A DNA stretch of 64,000 nt, taken from assembly GCF_028294535.1 (NCBI RefSeq), contig NZ_JAQBIE010000010.1, positions 110,986 to 174,985 of the forward strand, read 5' to 3'. The notes beneath the pieces were generated by a model. It searched no databases and was not told the DNA's origin. It saw only the letters and a program-made list of their open reading frames with translations. Positions 16,791 to 25,092 of this stretch are shown here, one piece after another; position 1 is the stretch's first letter, and every line of letters starts with the position of its first letter. This stretch comes from Paracoccus onchidii (GTDB lineage Bacteria; Pseudomonadota; Alphaproteobacteria; Rhodobacterales; Rhodobacteraceae). Both the position numbers and the translations under genes were made by a program.

Positions 16791-16828
16791 CAGACAGGCG
16801 GCACCGTGTAAAATTTGTAGATACTAAT
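16787..16828 (+). promoter_or_regulatory. Promoter with regulon operator, copy 3 (ABC importer operon)
   Basis: TTGACA (16787-16792), a 16-bp spacer and TAAAAT (16809-16814) form a strong-looking promoter. The dyad ATTTGTAGATACTAAT (16813-16828) overlaps the -10 and initiation region. It is the most symmetric of the three copies (ATTWGTA-GA-TACWAAT). ACAAATTGT just downstream is a further small palindrome. Confidence 0.78.
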
Positions 16829-16861
16829 TAGGCAATACAAATTGTCTAAAGGGAGGCCAAT

Positions 16862-17899
16862 GTGACCAAGGTTCAGCTCAATGCCGTTCGCAAGCAGTTC
16901 GGTGCATTCGTGGCGATCGAGAATATCGATCTGGACATCGAATCCGGAGAACTGGTGGCGCTGCTTGGTCCGTCGGGCTGCGGCAAGACGACGACGCTGC
17001 GCATGATCGCCGGACTGGAACGCCCCAGCGCCGGCGCGATCCTGTTTGACGGCAAGGACGTGTCCGAACAGCCGGTCCAGGACCGCAATGTCGGCATGGT
17101 CTTTCAGCGCTACGCGTTGTTTCCGCATATGACCGTGGAAAAGAATGTCACATTCGGGCTGAGCGTGCGGGGCACTCCACGGGAAGAAATCGGTGCACGG
17201 TTGGAAGAAATCCTTGATGTCGTGCAACTGACGCAGTTCCGGCACCGTTTTCCGGCGCAGCTTTCAGGCGGGCAGATGCAGCGGGTTGCGATTGCGCGGA
17301 CATTGATCACCAAGCCCTCGGTGTTGATGATGGATGAACCACTGGCCAATCTGGATACCAAGCTGCGGGGCGAGATGCGCCGCTTCATACGCGATCTTCA
17401 GCAGCGATTTGGCATCACCACCATCTTCGTTACCCATGATCAGGTCGAGGCGATGGAGCTGGCCGATCGCGTGGCGGTAATCTTCAACGGCCATCTGGCG
17501 CAATATGACGCGCCCGCCAAGCTGTATCAGCAGCCCGCCAGTCTGGACGTCGCCGATTTCATGGGGGCCAGCAATATCGTGCCCGGACGCATGAAATCTG
17601 ACGATCTTGTGGAAACCGCCATTGGCGAAATTCGGGTTGCACCGCGCGCAGGGTTCGAAACCGGCAAAGATGTGCAGGTCATGTTGCGCGGAGAAGCGGT
17701 TGACCTGTTGACCGATCCGCCCGCGCAGGGTGGTGTCGCGGGCCGGGTGGTGGCCCGCGATTTCTTCGGGGCCAGCGTCAATTACAGCGTTGATTGCGGC
17801 ACACATCAGATCACAGTCAGCGAACAGGCGCGGCGTTTGGTGGATGTCGGCACGTCGGTCCGGCTGAATATCGATCCCGAAAGGGTTTGGCTTCTTTGA
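16862..17899 (+). CDS. ABC transporter ATP-binding protein (PotA/MalK type)
   Basis: 345 residues from GTG 16862 (the ATG two bases earlier is closed by TGA); GGGAGG lies 5 bp upstream. Walker A GPSGCGKTTT (residues ~36-45), Q-loop FQRYALFPHMT, signature LSGGQMQRVA, Walker B LMMDEPLANLD and switch His in VTHDQVEAMEL. The C-terminal ~100 residues look like a TOBE domain. It powers the importer formed with the downstream binding protein and two permeases. Confidence 0.93.
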   Translation: MTKVQLNAVRKQFGAFVAIENIDLDIESGELVALLGPSGCGKTTTLRMIAGLERPSAGAILFDGKDVSEQPVQDRNVGMVFQRYALFPHMTVEKNVTFGLSVRGTPREEIGARLEEILDVVQLTQFRHRFPAQLSGGQMQRVAIARTLITKPSVLMMDEPLANLDTKLRGEMRRFIRDLQQRFGITTIFVTHDQVEAMELADRVAVIFNGHLAQYDAPAKLYQQPASLDVADFMGASNIVPGRMKSDDLVETAIGEIRVAPRAGFETGKDVQVMLRGEAVDLLTDPPAQGGVAGRVVARDFFGASVNYSVDCGTHQITVSEQARRLVDVGTSVRLNIDPERVWLL

Positions 17900-17944
17900 C
17901 GAGAACGGCTTTGCCGAAAACAAGAAATCTTTGGGAGGAGAACC

Positions 17945-19279
17945 ATGAAGATCACTGCAATCTACACGAGCCTGCTTGCGCTTGTCGCAGCCGGGGCCGT
18001 GAATGCCGATACGGCGCAGTTTCGCGAAGCGTTTCTGGCCGGGGAGGTCGATTGGGCTGCCGTCGAAGCGCGGGCCAAGGATGAAGGCAGCGTCAATCTG
18101 TATTACTGGGGCGGTTCCGACCTGCTGAATGTCTGGATGGACCGGGTCGTGGCCCCGGCGCTGGAAGGCCAGGGCGTCGAACTGAACCCGGTGCGTATCA
18201 CCAGCACCAAGGATGCGGTCGATCTGGTTCTGGCCGAACAGAATGCCGGTGCCAGCGAAGGCAGCGTCGACATGATCTGGCTCAATGGCGAGAACTTTGC
18301 CACGCTCAAGCGACAGGACGCGCTGTTTGGCAGCTTTGCGCCGCTGCTGCCGAATGCGGCCAATCTTGAATGGAATCCCGAGGATGAACGCTCGGTCCTG
18401 AACCTGCGGGATTTCGGGGTCGAGACGGGGGGCGCCGAAGTTCCCTGGTCGGGTGAGCAATATGTCTGCGCCTATAATTCCGACCGCGTGGCGGCAGAGA
18501 ATGTGCCTTCGACCTTCGAGGCGCTGCGCAGCTATCTGGAAGAAAACCCCGGCAAGTTCACGTATATCAAGCCACCGCATTACATCGGCAATACCTTCGT
18601 ACAAGAGGCGATCTACGCGCTTAATCCCGATGGCACCGGCGCGGAGCCTTTTCAGCAATCCTCTGATCAGATCCCGGCTGCGGAACTGGCGCGGCTGATT
18701 ACGCCGGGCATGGAGTATCTGCGCGATCTGGAGCCGCTATTGCTGGATGCCGCTGGCGGATCGCCGCGCTATCCCGAAGACAATGCTGCGCTGGACGGGC
18801 TGTTCCTGAATGGCGAAGTGGATTTCAGCTGCACCTTTGGCCTTTATTCCGTGGCGACAGGGCTGGCCACTGGGTCCTATCCAGAGGCGGCGCAGCAATT
18901 CGTCTTTCCTGAAGGCCATATGATCAAGAACAAGAACTATCTGGCGATTCCGGTGAATGCTCCGCATCCGGCCGCATCGCTTGTTCTGGCCAACTGGATG
19001 ACCTCGGTCGAAGCGCAGGCCTCCAAGTTGCAACAGACCGGGATGCCCTCGGGTATCGACATCTGGAAGCTGGACGAAGCGGGCGCCAAGGCGATTGCCG
19101 AGGCATCGCCGGGGCTGGTCGGTGTCGATCAGGCAACGCTTGATGCCAATGCCGCACCCGATACCAATGCCACGCTGGTCGATGTGATCGAGGCGACCTG
19201 GCTGGAATATATCGAACGCGACAGCTCGGACCCGATCGAGACGATCGTGACCCGTGCCTATGAAAATCTGACGAAGTAA
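17945..19279 (+). CDS. ABC transporter substrate-binding protein, YnjB-like
   Basis: 444 residues. A Sec signal peptide (MKITAIYTSLLALVAAGAVNA) is followed by a family-1-type binding fold. NLYYWGGSDLLNVWMDRVV and VDMIWLNGENFATLK closely resemble the E. coli YnjB group (GGSxxxN...WVNGENFRTLK). Substrates of YnjB proteins are not established. GGGAGGAG precedes ATG 17945. Located between the ATPase and permeases, it is the periplasmic receptor that would define the nutrient for this regulon. Confidence 0.9.
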   Translation: MKITAIYTSLLALVAAGAVNADTAQFREAFLAGEVDWAAVEARAKDEGSVNLYYWGGSDLLNVWMDRVVAPALEGQGVELNPVRITSTKDAVDLVLAEQNAGASEGSVDMIWLNGENFATLKRQDALFGSFAPLLPNAANLEWNPEDERSVLNLRDFGVETGGAEVPWSGEQYVCAYNSDRVAAENVPSTFEALRSYLEENPGKFTYIKPPHYIGNTFVQEAIYALNPDGTGAEPFQQSSDQIPAAELARLITPGMEYLRDLEPLLLDAAGGSPRYPEDNAALDGLFLNGEVDFSCTFGLYSVATGLATGSYPEAAQQFVFPEGHMIKNKNYLAIPVNAPHPAASLVLANWMTSVEAQASKLQQTGMPSGIDIWKLDEAGAKAIAEASPGLVGVDQATLDANAAPDTNATLVDVIEATWLEYIERDSSDPIETIVTRAYENLTK

Positions 19280-19290
19280 TTCGCCTTTCG

Positions 19291-19323
19291 GGCCGTCCTG
19301 CATCCTTGTCCGACAGGGCGGCC
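19291..19323 (+). terminator. Intercistronic hairpin after the binding-protein gene
   Basis: GGCCGTCCTG (19291-19300) and CAGGGCGGCC (19314-19323) form a 10-bp stem with one G-T pair and a 13-base loop. No T-tract follows. Such hairpins after binding-protein genes usually stabilise or attenuate the mRNA, giving more receptor than permease. Confidence 0.5.
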
Positions 19324-19358
19324 ATCCTTCTCTTATCTCTATTCTTTCGGAGGCCCGG

Positions 19359-20282
19359 ATGTCTGTTTCATCGCCGCCTGCCCCCAGTGCAAGGCTGACC
19401 GCGCGTGAGCGCCGCACCCGGTTCTGGCAGATGGTCCAGCTTATGCCGATCATGGCCATTCTGGTGCTGTTGTTCGGCGGCGCGCTGGTGCTGGCGATCC
19501 TGCAATCGCTGGGTTTCGCACCCTGGTTCGGGGTGAATACCTTTCCCGATTTCAGCTATTTCGGGGCGCTTTGGGGGTCTTCGACCTTCTGGGCTTCGCT
19601 GGGGCTGACGCTGTATTATGCGACGGTTTCCACCGTGCTGGCGCTGATCCTTGGTATTCTTCTGGCCTTGGCGCTGGTGAAAACCTTTCCCAGCAAGACC
19701 TTCTACAAGTATCTCTACAAGCTGCCGCTGATGATCCCCTATACGGTCGGCATCGCGCTGGCGGTGCTGATGCTGTCCAATGGCGGGATGCTGTCGCGTC
19801 TGGCGGCCTTTTTCGGGATGATCGACGATCCCTCGCAATTTCCGCAGATCCTGAAAACCCATTACGGCTGGGGCATCATTGCGGTCTATGTCTGGAAACA
19901 GACCCCGTTCATCACGCTGGCCGTTTATGCGGTTCTGCTGGGCATCGGGCGTGAAACCGAAGAGGCGGCTGCAATCCTTGGGGCCAGCCGGCGCACGATC
20001 TTTTTCCGGGTGACCCTGCCCCAGATCCTGCCGGGCGTGGTGTCCTCGACGCTGATCTGCTTTGCCTTCAATGTCGGCGCCTTCGAAGCGCCCTTCATTC
20101 TGGGCGGCGGTTTCCCCGATACGCTGCCGGTGGTGGCATGGCGCTATTTCAATGACGCCGACTACACCTTGCAGCTTCAGGGCATGGCGACGGTGGTATC
20201 CATCGGACTGGTCGCCGGGGTGATCCTGTTTGGCTATCTCGCGGCCTATCGCCGCTATGAACGACGCATGGGACGGAACTGA
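19359..20282 (+). CDS. ABC transporter permease (first)
   Basis: 307 residues with about six transmembrane segments. The inner-membrane EAA loop is ETEEAAAILGASRRTIFFRVTLPQILPG. A charged N-terminal cytosolic stretch (about 35 residues) precedes the first helix. TCGGAGG lies before ATG 19359. It pairs with the permease that begins two bases after its stop and with the ATPase at 16862. Confidence 0.92.
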   Translation: MSVSSPPAPSARLTARERRTRFWQMVQLMPIMAILVLLFGGALVLAILQSLGFAPWFGVNTFPDFSYFGALWGSSTFWASLGLTLYYATVSTVLALILGILLALALVKTFPSKTFYKYLYKLPLMIPYTVGIALAVLMLSNGGMLSRLAAFFGMIDDPSQFPQILKTHYGWGIIAVYVWKQTPFITLAVYAVLLGIGRETEEAAAILGASRRTIFFRVTLPQILPGVVSSTLICFAFNVGAFEAPFILGGGFPDTLPVVAWRYFNDADYTLQLQGMATVVSIGLVAGVILFGYLAAYRRYERRMGRN

Positions 20283-20283
20283 C

Positions 20284-21144
20284 ATGGCAAAGAAATTCAA
20301 TATCGCATTGTCCAGCCGGCTGTCGCCGTTCCAGAAATTCTATCTGCTGGTGATCGCAGGGTTCATCCTTGGCCCCTTCATCCCGCTGGTCATCCAGAGT
20401 TTTGCCTTCCGTTGGGCCTGGCCCGATCTGTTGCCGGGTACATGGTGGCTGGAGCAACGCGAAAAGGCGATGGCGCCGCTGGCCTGGGACTATGTCCTGT
20501 CGCCTTATAGTCGCGTCTGGGAGGCAACGGTCAACACCGTGTTCATCGGCACGATCGTCACGGCGATCTGTCTGGCGATCTGCCTGCCTGCCGCCCGCGT
20601 TCTGGCGCGCGAAAAGTTCCGGGGCAAAAGTGCCTTCGAGTTCTTTTTGTCGCTGCCTCTGATCGTGCCTGAGGCGGCCATCGGCATCGCCCTGTTGATG
20701 ATGTTCATTCGGCTGGGGCTGGCGGGCAGCTATGTCGGCATCATCCTTGCCCATCTTATCCCCACGATCCCCTATATGGTGCGGATGCTGACCGCCGTTT
20801 ATCAGGGGCTAGGCCGCGATTTCGAGGAACAGGCGATGATCCTTGGCGCCAACCGCTGGCAGGTGCTGCGCCTTGTGACACTGCCCATGCTGCTTCCCGG
20901 TGTGGTGGCGGGTGCGCTGTTCACCTTTCTGGTATCGACCAATATCTTCCTGCTGACCTTCTTTCTGGGGCAGGGCCAGATCGTCACCCTGCCGACGCTG
21001 CTGTTCTCGAAGATCGCGGGCGGCACGCTGGATGCCTCGGCGGCAGGCATCACTCTGATTGTGACCCTGCCGGGGATCATTCTTCTCATCATTTCGGAAC
21101 GCTTCATCAAGGAAGAGGCGTTCGGCAAGGGCTTTGGAAATTAA
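20284..21144 (+). CDS. ABC transporter permease (second)
   Basis: 286 residues from ATG 20284; an in-frame ATG further upstream lies inside the previous gene. About six membrane helices; the EAA loop is DFEEQAMILGANRWQVLRLVTLPMLLPG. In E. coli ynjC the two permease halves are one protein, whereas here they are separate genes. Ends 11 bp before the nucleoside hydrolase. Confidence 0.92.
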   Translation: MAKKFNIALSSRLSPFQKFYLLVIAGFILGPFIPLVIQSFAFRWAWPDLLPGTWWLEQREKAMAPLAWDYVLSPYSRVWEATVNTVFIGTIVTAICLAICLPAARVLAREKFRGKSAFEFFLSLPLIVPEAAIGIALLMMFIRLGLAGSYVGIILAHLIPTIPYMVRMLTAVYQGLGRDFEEQAMILGANRWQVLRLVTLPMLLPGVVAGALFTFLVSTNIFLLTFFLGQGQIVTLPTLLFSKIAGGTLDASAAGITLIVTLPGIILLIISERFIKEEAFGKGFGN

Positions 21145-21155
21145 GGAGACGAACC

Positions 21156-22265
21156 ATGACCACCCCGCTTTCCATCCTCGAACGGTTTCCGAAGCTTGAC
21201 GATGCCTTCGTCGAGGGCCGCCTTGGCCGCCCCGGTCCGTCGCCCCGGGTGATCATCGACACTGACACCGCCAATGAGATCGACGATCAATATGCGTTGG
21301 CGTGGGCCTTGCTGTCGCCCGAGCGGCTGGAACTGGAGGGCGTCACCGCCGTGCCCTTCAGCTTTGCCCATCACCGCGAAGAGTTGATCGAGTCGGTTGC
21401 CGCCCTGCGCGCGGCCTCGGATGCGGGCAGCAAGGACAAGTTTATGGGCGGTCTGGGTGGCTGGGCACAGCGTCTGATCGAACAGGATCGTCGCGCCGAA
21501 GAGGTGAAATTCGTCGGTCCCGACGAGGGTGTCGAACTGTCCTATCAAGAGATCCTGCGCATTTTTGACAAATGTGGCGTTCCCGCCGAGGGCAAGGTCT
21601 TTCGGGGCAGCGCCGGTTACCTGCATGATCTGGATGCGCCCATCGACACGCCAGCTGCCCGTTTCATCATTGAACGGGCGCGTGCCGATGACGACCGACC
21701 GCTCTATATTCTGGCGATGGGGGCGCTGACCAATATCGCCTCGGCGCTGCTGATGGCCCCTGACATCATCGAAAATATCGTCGTGGTCTGGACCTCGGGC
21801 TTTCCGTCCTATGCGCCTTTTAGCAATGTGCCCTCGCTGAATCTTGTGCAGGACCGTCTGGCCTCGCAACTGCTGTTTGATTGCGGCGTGCCCCATGTCT
21901 ATCTGCCTGGCTATCATGTCGGCGCGCAGCTGAAGCTGTCGCTGCCCGAGATGGAGCGGTTCGTTAAAGACAATGGTGCGATCGGTGCCTATCTGCATCA
22001 CCTTTATACCAACAATCCGCTGCATGAGATGTTCGCCATCACCGGCGCGGAAACCAAGACCTGGGTGATCTGGGACGTGATCAATGTCGCATGGCTGTTT
22101 GACGAGGAATATGTCTCCACGCATATGACCCGCTCGCCGCTGCTGGATAACGGGCTCTTCTGGCGTCATCCCGAAGGTCGCCACCCGATGCTGGAGGCCT
22201 ATGATCTGGATCGTGATGCGATCTTCGAAGACATGTACCGCGCGCTGGCTCGCGCCCCGGCCTAA
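21156..22265 (+). CDS. Inosine-uridine-type nucleoside hydrolase
   Basis: 369 residues with AAGGAGACG before the ATG. The family calcium-binding motif is visible: IIDTDTANEIDDQYAL (Asp35, Asp37, Asp43, Asp44). The middle has ILAMGALTNIASALLMAPDI, typical of IUNH. The C-terminal region has VWDVINVAWLF, where the catalytic region usually contains His-Asp. It is longer than the usual ~310 residues. It would split an N-glycoside into base and free sugar, which could feed the isomerase-epimerase-kinase route. The absence of a signal peptide means hydrolysis is cytoplasmic after import. Confidence 0.9.
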   Translation: MTTPLSILERFPKLDDAFVEGRLGRPGPSPRVIIDTDTANEIDDQYALAWALLSPERLELEGVTAVPFSFAHHREELIESVAALRAASDAGSKDKFMGGLGGWAQRLIEQDRRAEEVKFVGPDEGVELSYQEILRIFDKCGVPAEGKVFRGSAGYLHDLDAPIDTPAARFIIERARADDDRPLYILAMGALTNIASALLMAPDIIENIVVVWTSGFPSYAPFSNVPSLNLVQDRLASQLLFDCGVPHVYLPGYHVGAQLKLSLPEMERFVKDNGAIGAYLHHLYTNNPLHEMFAITGAETKTWVIWDVINVAWLFDEEYVSTHMTRSPLLDNGLFWRHPEGRHPMLEAYDLDRDAIFEDMYRALARAPA

Positions 22266-22347
22266 ATGCTTTTCTACCTGAGAGCAGGCTCATATGGAGC
22301 TGGAATTTTCAGATAGCCTTTCCTGGCTGGGACAGGAGCGGACGCGC

Positions 22348-22640
22348 ATGAACGCATCGAAGTTCACGGATGCGCAGAAATCGTTCATCTTGCGGCAAGG
22401 CGAAGAGAGAATGCCGGTTGTCGAGATCTGCCGAAAGGCTGGGATCAGTCAGGCGGCCTGTTTCAACTGGAAGCAGTATGGCGGGCCATTGCCCGACGAG
22501 ATGCGCCGGCTGACGCCAGCGCGCGAAATGCTTCAGGATGTCATCCGCCGAAAACGCTGAGGCCGGAACGGACGCGTTGCGCGGATTGGGCGGTCTCGAT
22601 CCGCAGGGCTTGTGAGGCCTGCGAATTGACTGCTTCGGCT
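22348..22640 (+). mobile_element. IS3-family remnant (OrfA, start of OrfB)
   Basis: MNASKFTDAQKSFILRQGEE then VVEICRKAGISQAACFNWKQ is the OrfA helix-turn-helix of an IS3-family element. The middle coiled-coil part is deleted, joining RRLTPAREMLQDVIRRK directly. After the stop, the frame ALRPERTRCADWAVSIRRAC matches the start of OrfB, then degenerates. No catalytic domain remains. Confidence 0.75.
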
Positions 22641-22689
22641 AGTGCACCAGTCCCGCCGCACGGATCCGGCAGCATAGCGATGTTACCCG

Positions 22690-23080
22690 CGGCCCTTACG
22701 AGATGTACACTCCAGAGGAACTGGCGTTTCAAAAGCGCCATGCCTTCGCTCAGCTGATCCGCAGCGGTATTACAACCGCCTTGATCTGGGCCGCCTAGCC
22801 CCGGGCACCAAGGCCGATATCGCGGTGATCGACCTCGGCCGCACCCTGCAGGCACCCGATCCGATCCAGACCTTGATGACCAGCACCTTGGGGCGCGATG
22901 TGCGCGATGTCTGGATCGACGGGCGGTAGGTGATGGCTGATGACATCATCTCGGGCATTGACGCGGATGTCGAGGCCGCCCGCGCCCAGAAACAGTTCGA
23001 CAGGTTGATCGCCAAATACCCAGACAGCACCGCAGGGCACCCGCCCGTTTCCGAAATCTTCTCCTGCAGTTATGAGAGGG
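22690..23080 (+). pseudogene. Amidohydrolase (chlorohydrolase/cytosine-deaminase type) remnant
   Basis: A first frame reads YEMYTPEELAFQKRHAFAQ and LIRSGITTALI, a common early segment of the TrzA/AtzA-like amidohydrolase family. It then joins, in another frame at about 22768, the family's C-terminal part: LDLGRLAPGTKADIAVIDLG and then a segment ending STLGRDVRDVWIDGR before a stop codon. The metal-binding centre is deleted, so the gene is dead. Confidence 0.72.
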
Positions 23081-23087
23081 CGGGGCA

Positions 23088-23525
23088 ATGAACGATATTG
23101 CCATAGACGTGCAAAACCCGCGCGCTGGATTCCGAACCGCAAAGGCGTGTTGACCGCTGTCGACGATATCTCGTTGCAGATCCGTCATGGTGAAATCCTT
23201 GGAATGGTAGGTGAATCCGGCGCTGTAAGATCCATGACCGGCATGTCGATACTTGGGCTGCTCGAACCGCCGGGACGCATTGCCGCCGGTACCACCCACC
23301 TGTCGGGCGACCGCATAGACAAACTTGATGATCGTGCGATGCAGACGGTGCGCGGCAGTCGCATCGGAGCGATCTTTCAGGAACGACTGACCTCTTTCAA
23401 CCCGCTGTTCCGGGGTCGGCGACCAACTGTTCGAAACCATTCGCCTGCATACCGATCTCGACAAATCCAGCGCTCGCGAACGCGCCAAGGATTGTCATCG
23501 GCTGTTTGATGATACCGGTCTGCCC
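23088..23525 (+). pseudogene. Dipeptide/oligopeptide ABC transporter ATPase (DppD-like) remnant
   Basis: Frames in sequence give MNDIAIDVQNPRAGF, then (frameshift) KGVLTAVDDISLQIRHGEILGMVGESGA, with the Walker A altered to GAVRSM (Lys lost), then MTGMSILGLLEPPGRIAAG and GSRIGAIFQERLTSFNPLF, and, after another frameshift, VGDQLFETIRLHTDL. These are the first ~150 residues of a DppD-type ATPase. Two frameshifts and the damaged nucleotide loop make it non-functional. It runs into a hydantoin-racemase fragment. Confidence 0.78.
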
Positions 23526-23925
23526 ATGCTACGGGCCGCATCGCATCGTCCGGGAATTGGCATCGGACAGGCGACCATGTCGCTCGCGGCCCTGCATAAC
23601 GACCGTTTCGGAATCGTGACGACACTTGACCCCCCTGTGCCGCTGATCGCGGCGAACGTAACGGCCTGTGGTCATCAACAAGCCTGCGTAGGCATCGTTG
23701 CCGCGGGTGTACCAATGCTAAAGGTGAAAGATGACGAACAGGATGTGGAAGACCGGCTGGCCATGATCATCGCCGGTCTCGAAGCCGCTGGAGCAGGGGC
23801 GATCATTCTTGGTTGCGCAGGGATTTCCGGGTTTTGCCAAGGGTTATCAAGGCGCACTGCTGCGGCGCTGATCGACGGCGTCATGGCTGTCGCGCTCGTT
23901 GCGCAGACCTTTGCCGGTCCTTCAA
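23526..23925 (+). pseudogene. Asp/Glu/hydantoin racemase-family C-terminal fragment
   Basis: The frame encodes IGQATMSLAALHNDRFGIVT, TLDPPVPLIAANVTACGHQQ, ACVGIVAAGVPMLKV and GAGAIILGCAGISGFCQGLS, the C-terminal half of a hydantoin/aspartate racemase with its second catalytic Cys (LGCAG). The N-terminal half is missing; the sequence is joined to DppD-like residues. The open frame itself continues to 24029, but the part after AQTFAG is not homologous. Confidence 0.72.
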
Positions 23926-24029
23926 GTTCCGATTGTGTCGCAAACCCTGACAAAAAAAGTAGTCGAGAAATGGTCACGAGGTTTTGGACCAGATGCCAAG
24001 CGGTAGCGATTGGCGAAGAAACACCCTAG

Positions 24030-24095
24030 GTGACGAAGCGAAAACGTTGTCCGACCGAGTTCAAGGCAAGGTTGCTCTTGAGGCCATCCGTTCAT
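24030..24095 (+). mobile_element. IS3-family OrfA N-terminal scrap
   Basis: GTG-started TKRKRCPTEFKA then, after a one-base loss, KVALEAIR: the first ~22 residues of an IS3-type OrfA. The remainder is lost. The roughly 370 bp from here to the PlsC gene (24096-24463) contain no supported gene. Confidence 0.6.
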
Positions 24096-24463
24096 TCTCG
24101 CGCAGCAGCAGATCGACGTCTCGTCCGGGCACCTTCTTCATCGGAAATCGCCCGGATCCAGTTCCCCCGAGCGTCGAAAACTCGATCCCAGATCGGAAGC
24201 GACCTGACGCCCAGATCCGCTCAGGCGTGCCGCAGAAAACAACCTGACAATGCTTTTGGGCTGACCATGCTGCGGAGCTGACCACCTTAAAACCATGCTG
24301 GCGGATCGTAACGTTCAGGGCTCGACGCCTGACCTAACCCTATCATCCGCCATGCAACGCGAAGCTTGCATCGGTCGGGATGTTGCGACAGTCTCCGCCA
24401 CGTTTGCGAGGGAAGATAACAAGGCTAAGCATGAGAAGCGGACGTGGGCCAATACGGACAGCT

Positions 24464-25081
24464 ATGACCGAGCTGGTTTCATGGGCAATTACTACTTTTG
24501 CCCGGCTGCTGACGGCGGTGCAGCCGGAATGGGCGGGCATCGACCCCGGCATGCGGCGCAAGCGCATTTATTTCGCCAATCATGTCAGCCACGGCGATTT
24601 CGTGCTGATCTGGTCGGTTCTGCCGAAGCGTGATCGCCGCCGCACCCGCCCGGTCGCGGGGGCTGATTACTGGCGCAGGGGTGGCCTGCGCGAATTCATT
24701 GGCACCGATGTGTTCAACAGCCTGCTCATCGAACGCAATCGCGATCGGGCGGGGGACGATCCCATTGCACAGATGGCGGCCGCCCTGGATGCCGGGGACT
24801 CGCTGATCATTTTTCCCGAAGGCACCAGGAACCTGACCGATGCCGAATTGCTGGAATTCCGCTCTGGCATCTACCGGTTGGCGCGGGCACGGCCGGAGGT
24901 CGATCTGATCCCGGTCTGGATCGAGAACCTGAACCGCGTCCTGCCAAAGGGTGCGATCATTCCAGTGCCGCTGATGTGCAAGGTGATCTTCGGCGCACCG
25001 CTGCGGATCAGCGAGGGTGAGGGCAAGGACGCCTTCCTGACCCGCGCCCGCAATGCGCTGCTGGCACTGAACCCCAAATAG
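24464..25081 (+). CDS. plsC: 1-acyl-sn-glycerol-3-phosphate acyltransferase-like (PlsC family)
   Basis: 205 residues from the likely start MTELVSWAITTF (ATG 24464); an open frame extends 28 codons upstream without PlsC features. The acyltransferase blocks are clear: NHVSHGDFV (HX4D catalytic motif) and IIFPEGTRN, with FIGTDVFNSLLIERNR between. It would acylate lysophosphatidic acid or a similar lysolipid. First gene of a four-gene lipid cluster ending at 27054; probably not the housekeeping copy, given the linkage. Confidence 0.87.
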   Translation: MTELVSWAITTFARLLTAVQPEWAGIDPGMRRKRIYFANHVSHGDFVLIWSVLPKRDRRRTRPVAGADYWRRGGLREFIGTDVFNSLLIERNRDRAGDDPIAQMAAALDAGDSLIIFPEGTRNLTDAELLEFRSGIYRLARARPEVDLIPVWIENLNRVLPKGAIIPVPLMCKVIFGAPLRISEGEGKDAFLTRARNALLALNPK

Positions 25082-25092
25082 AAAGCCTGACG

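Noticed and set aside
24061..24285. Minus-strand 74-codon frame in IS debris
   Set aside because: No recognisable protein; antisense to an IS3 scrap.
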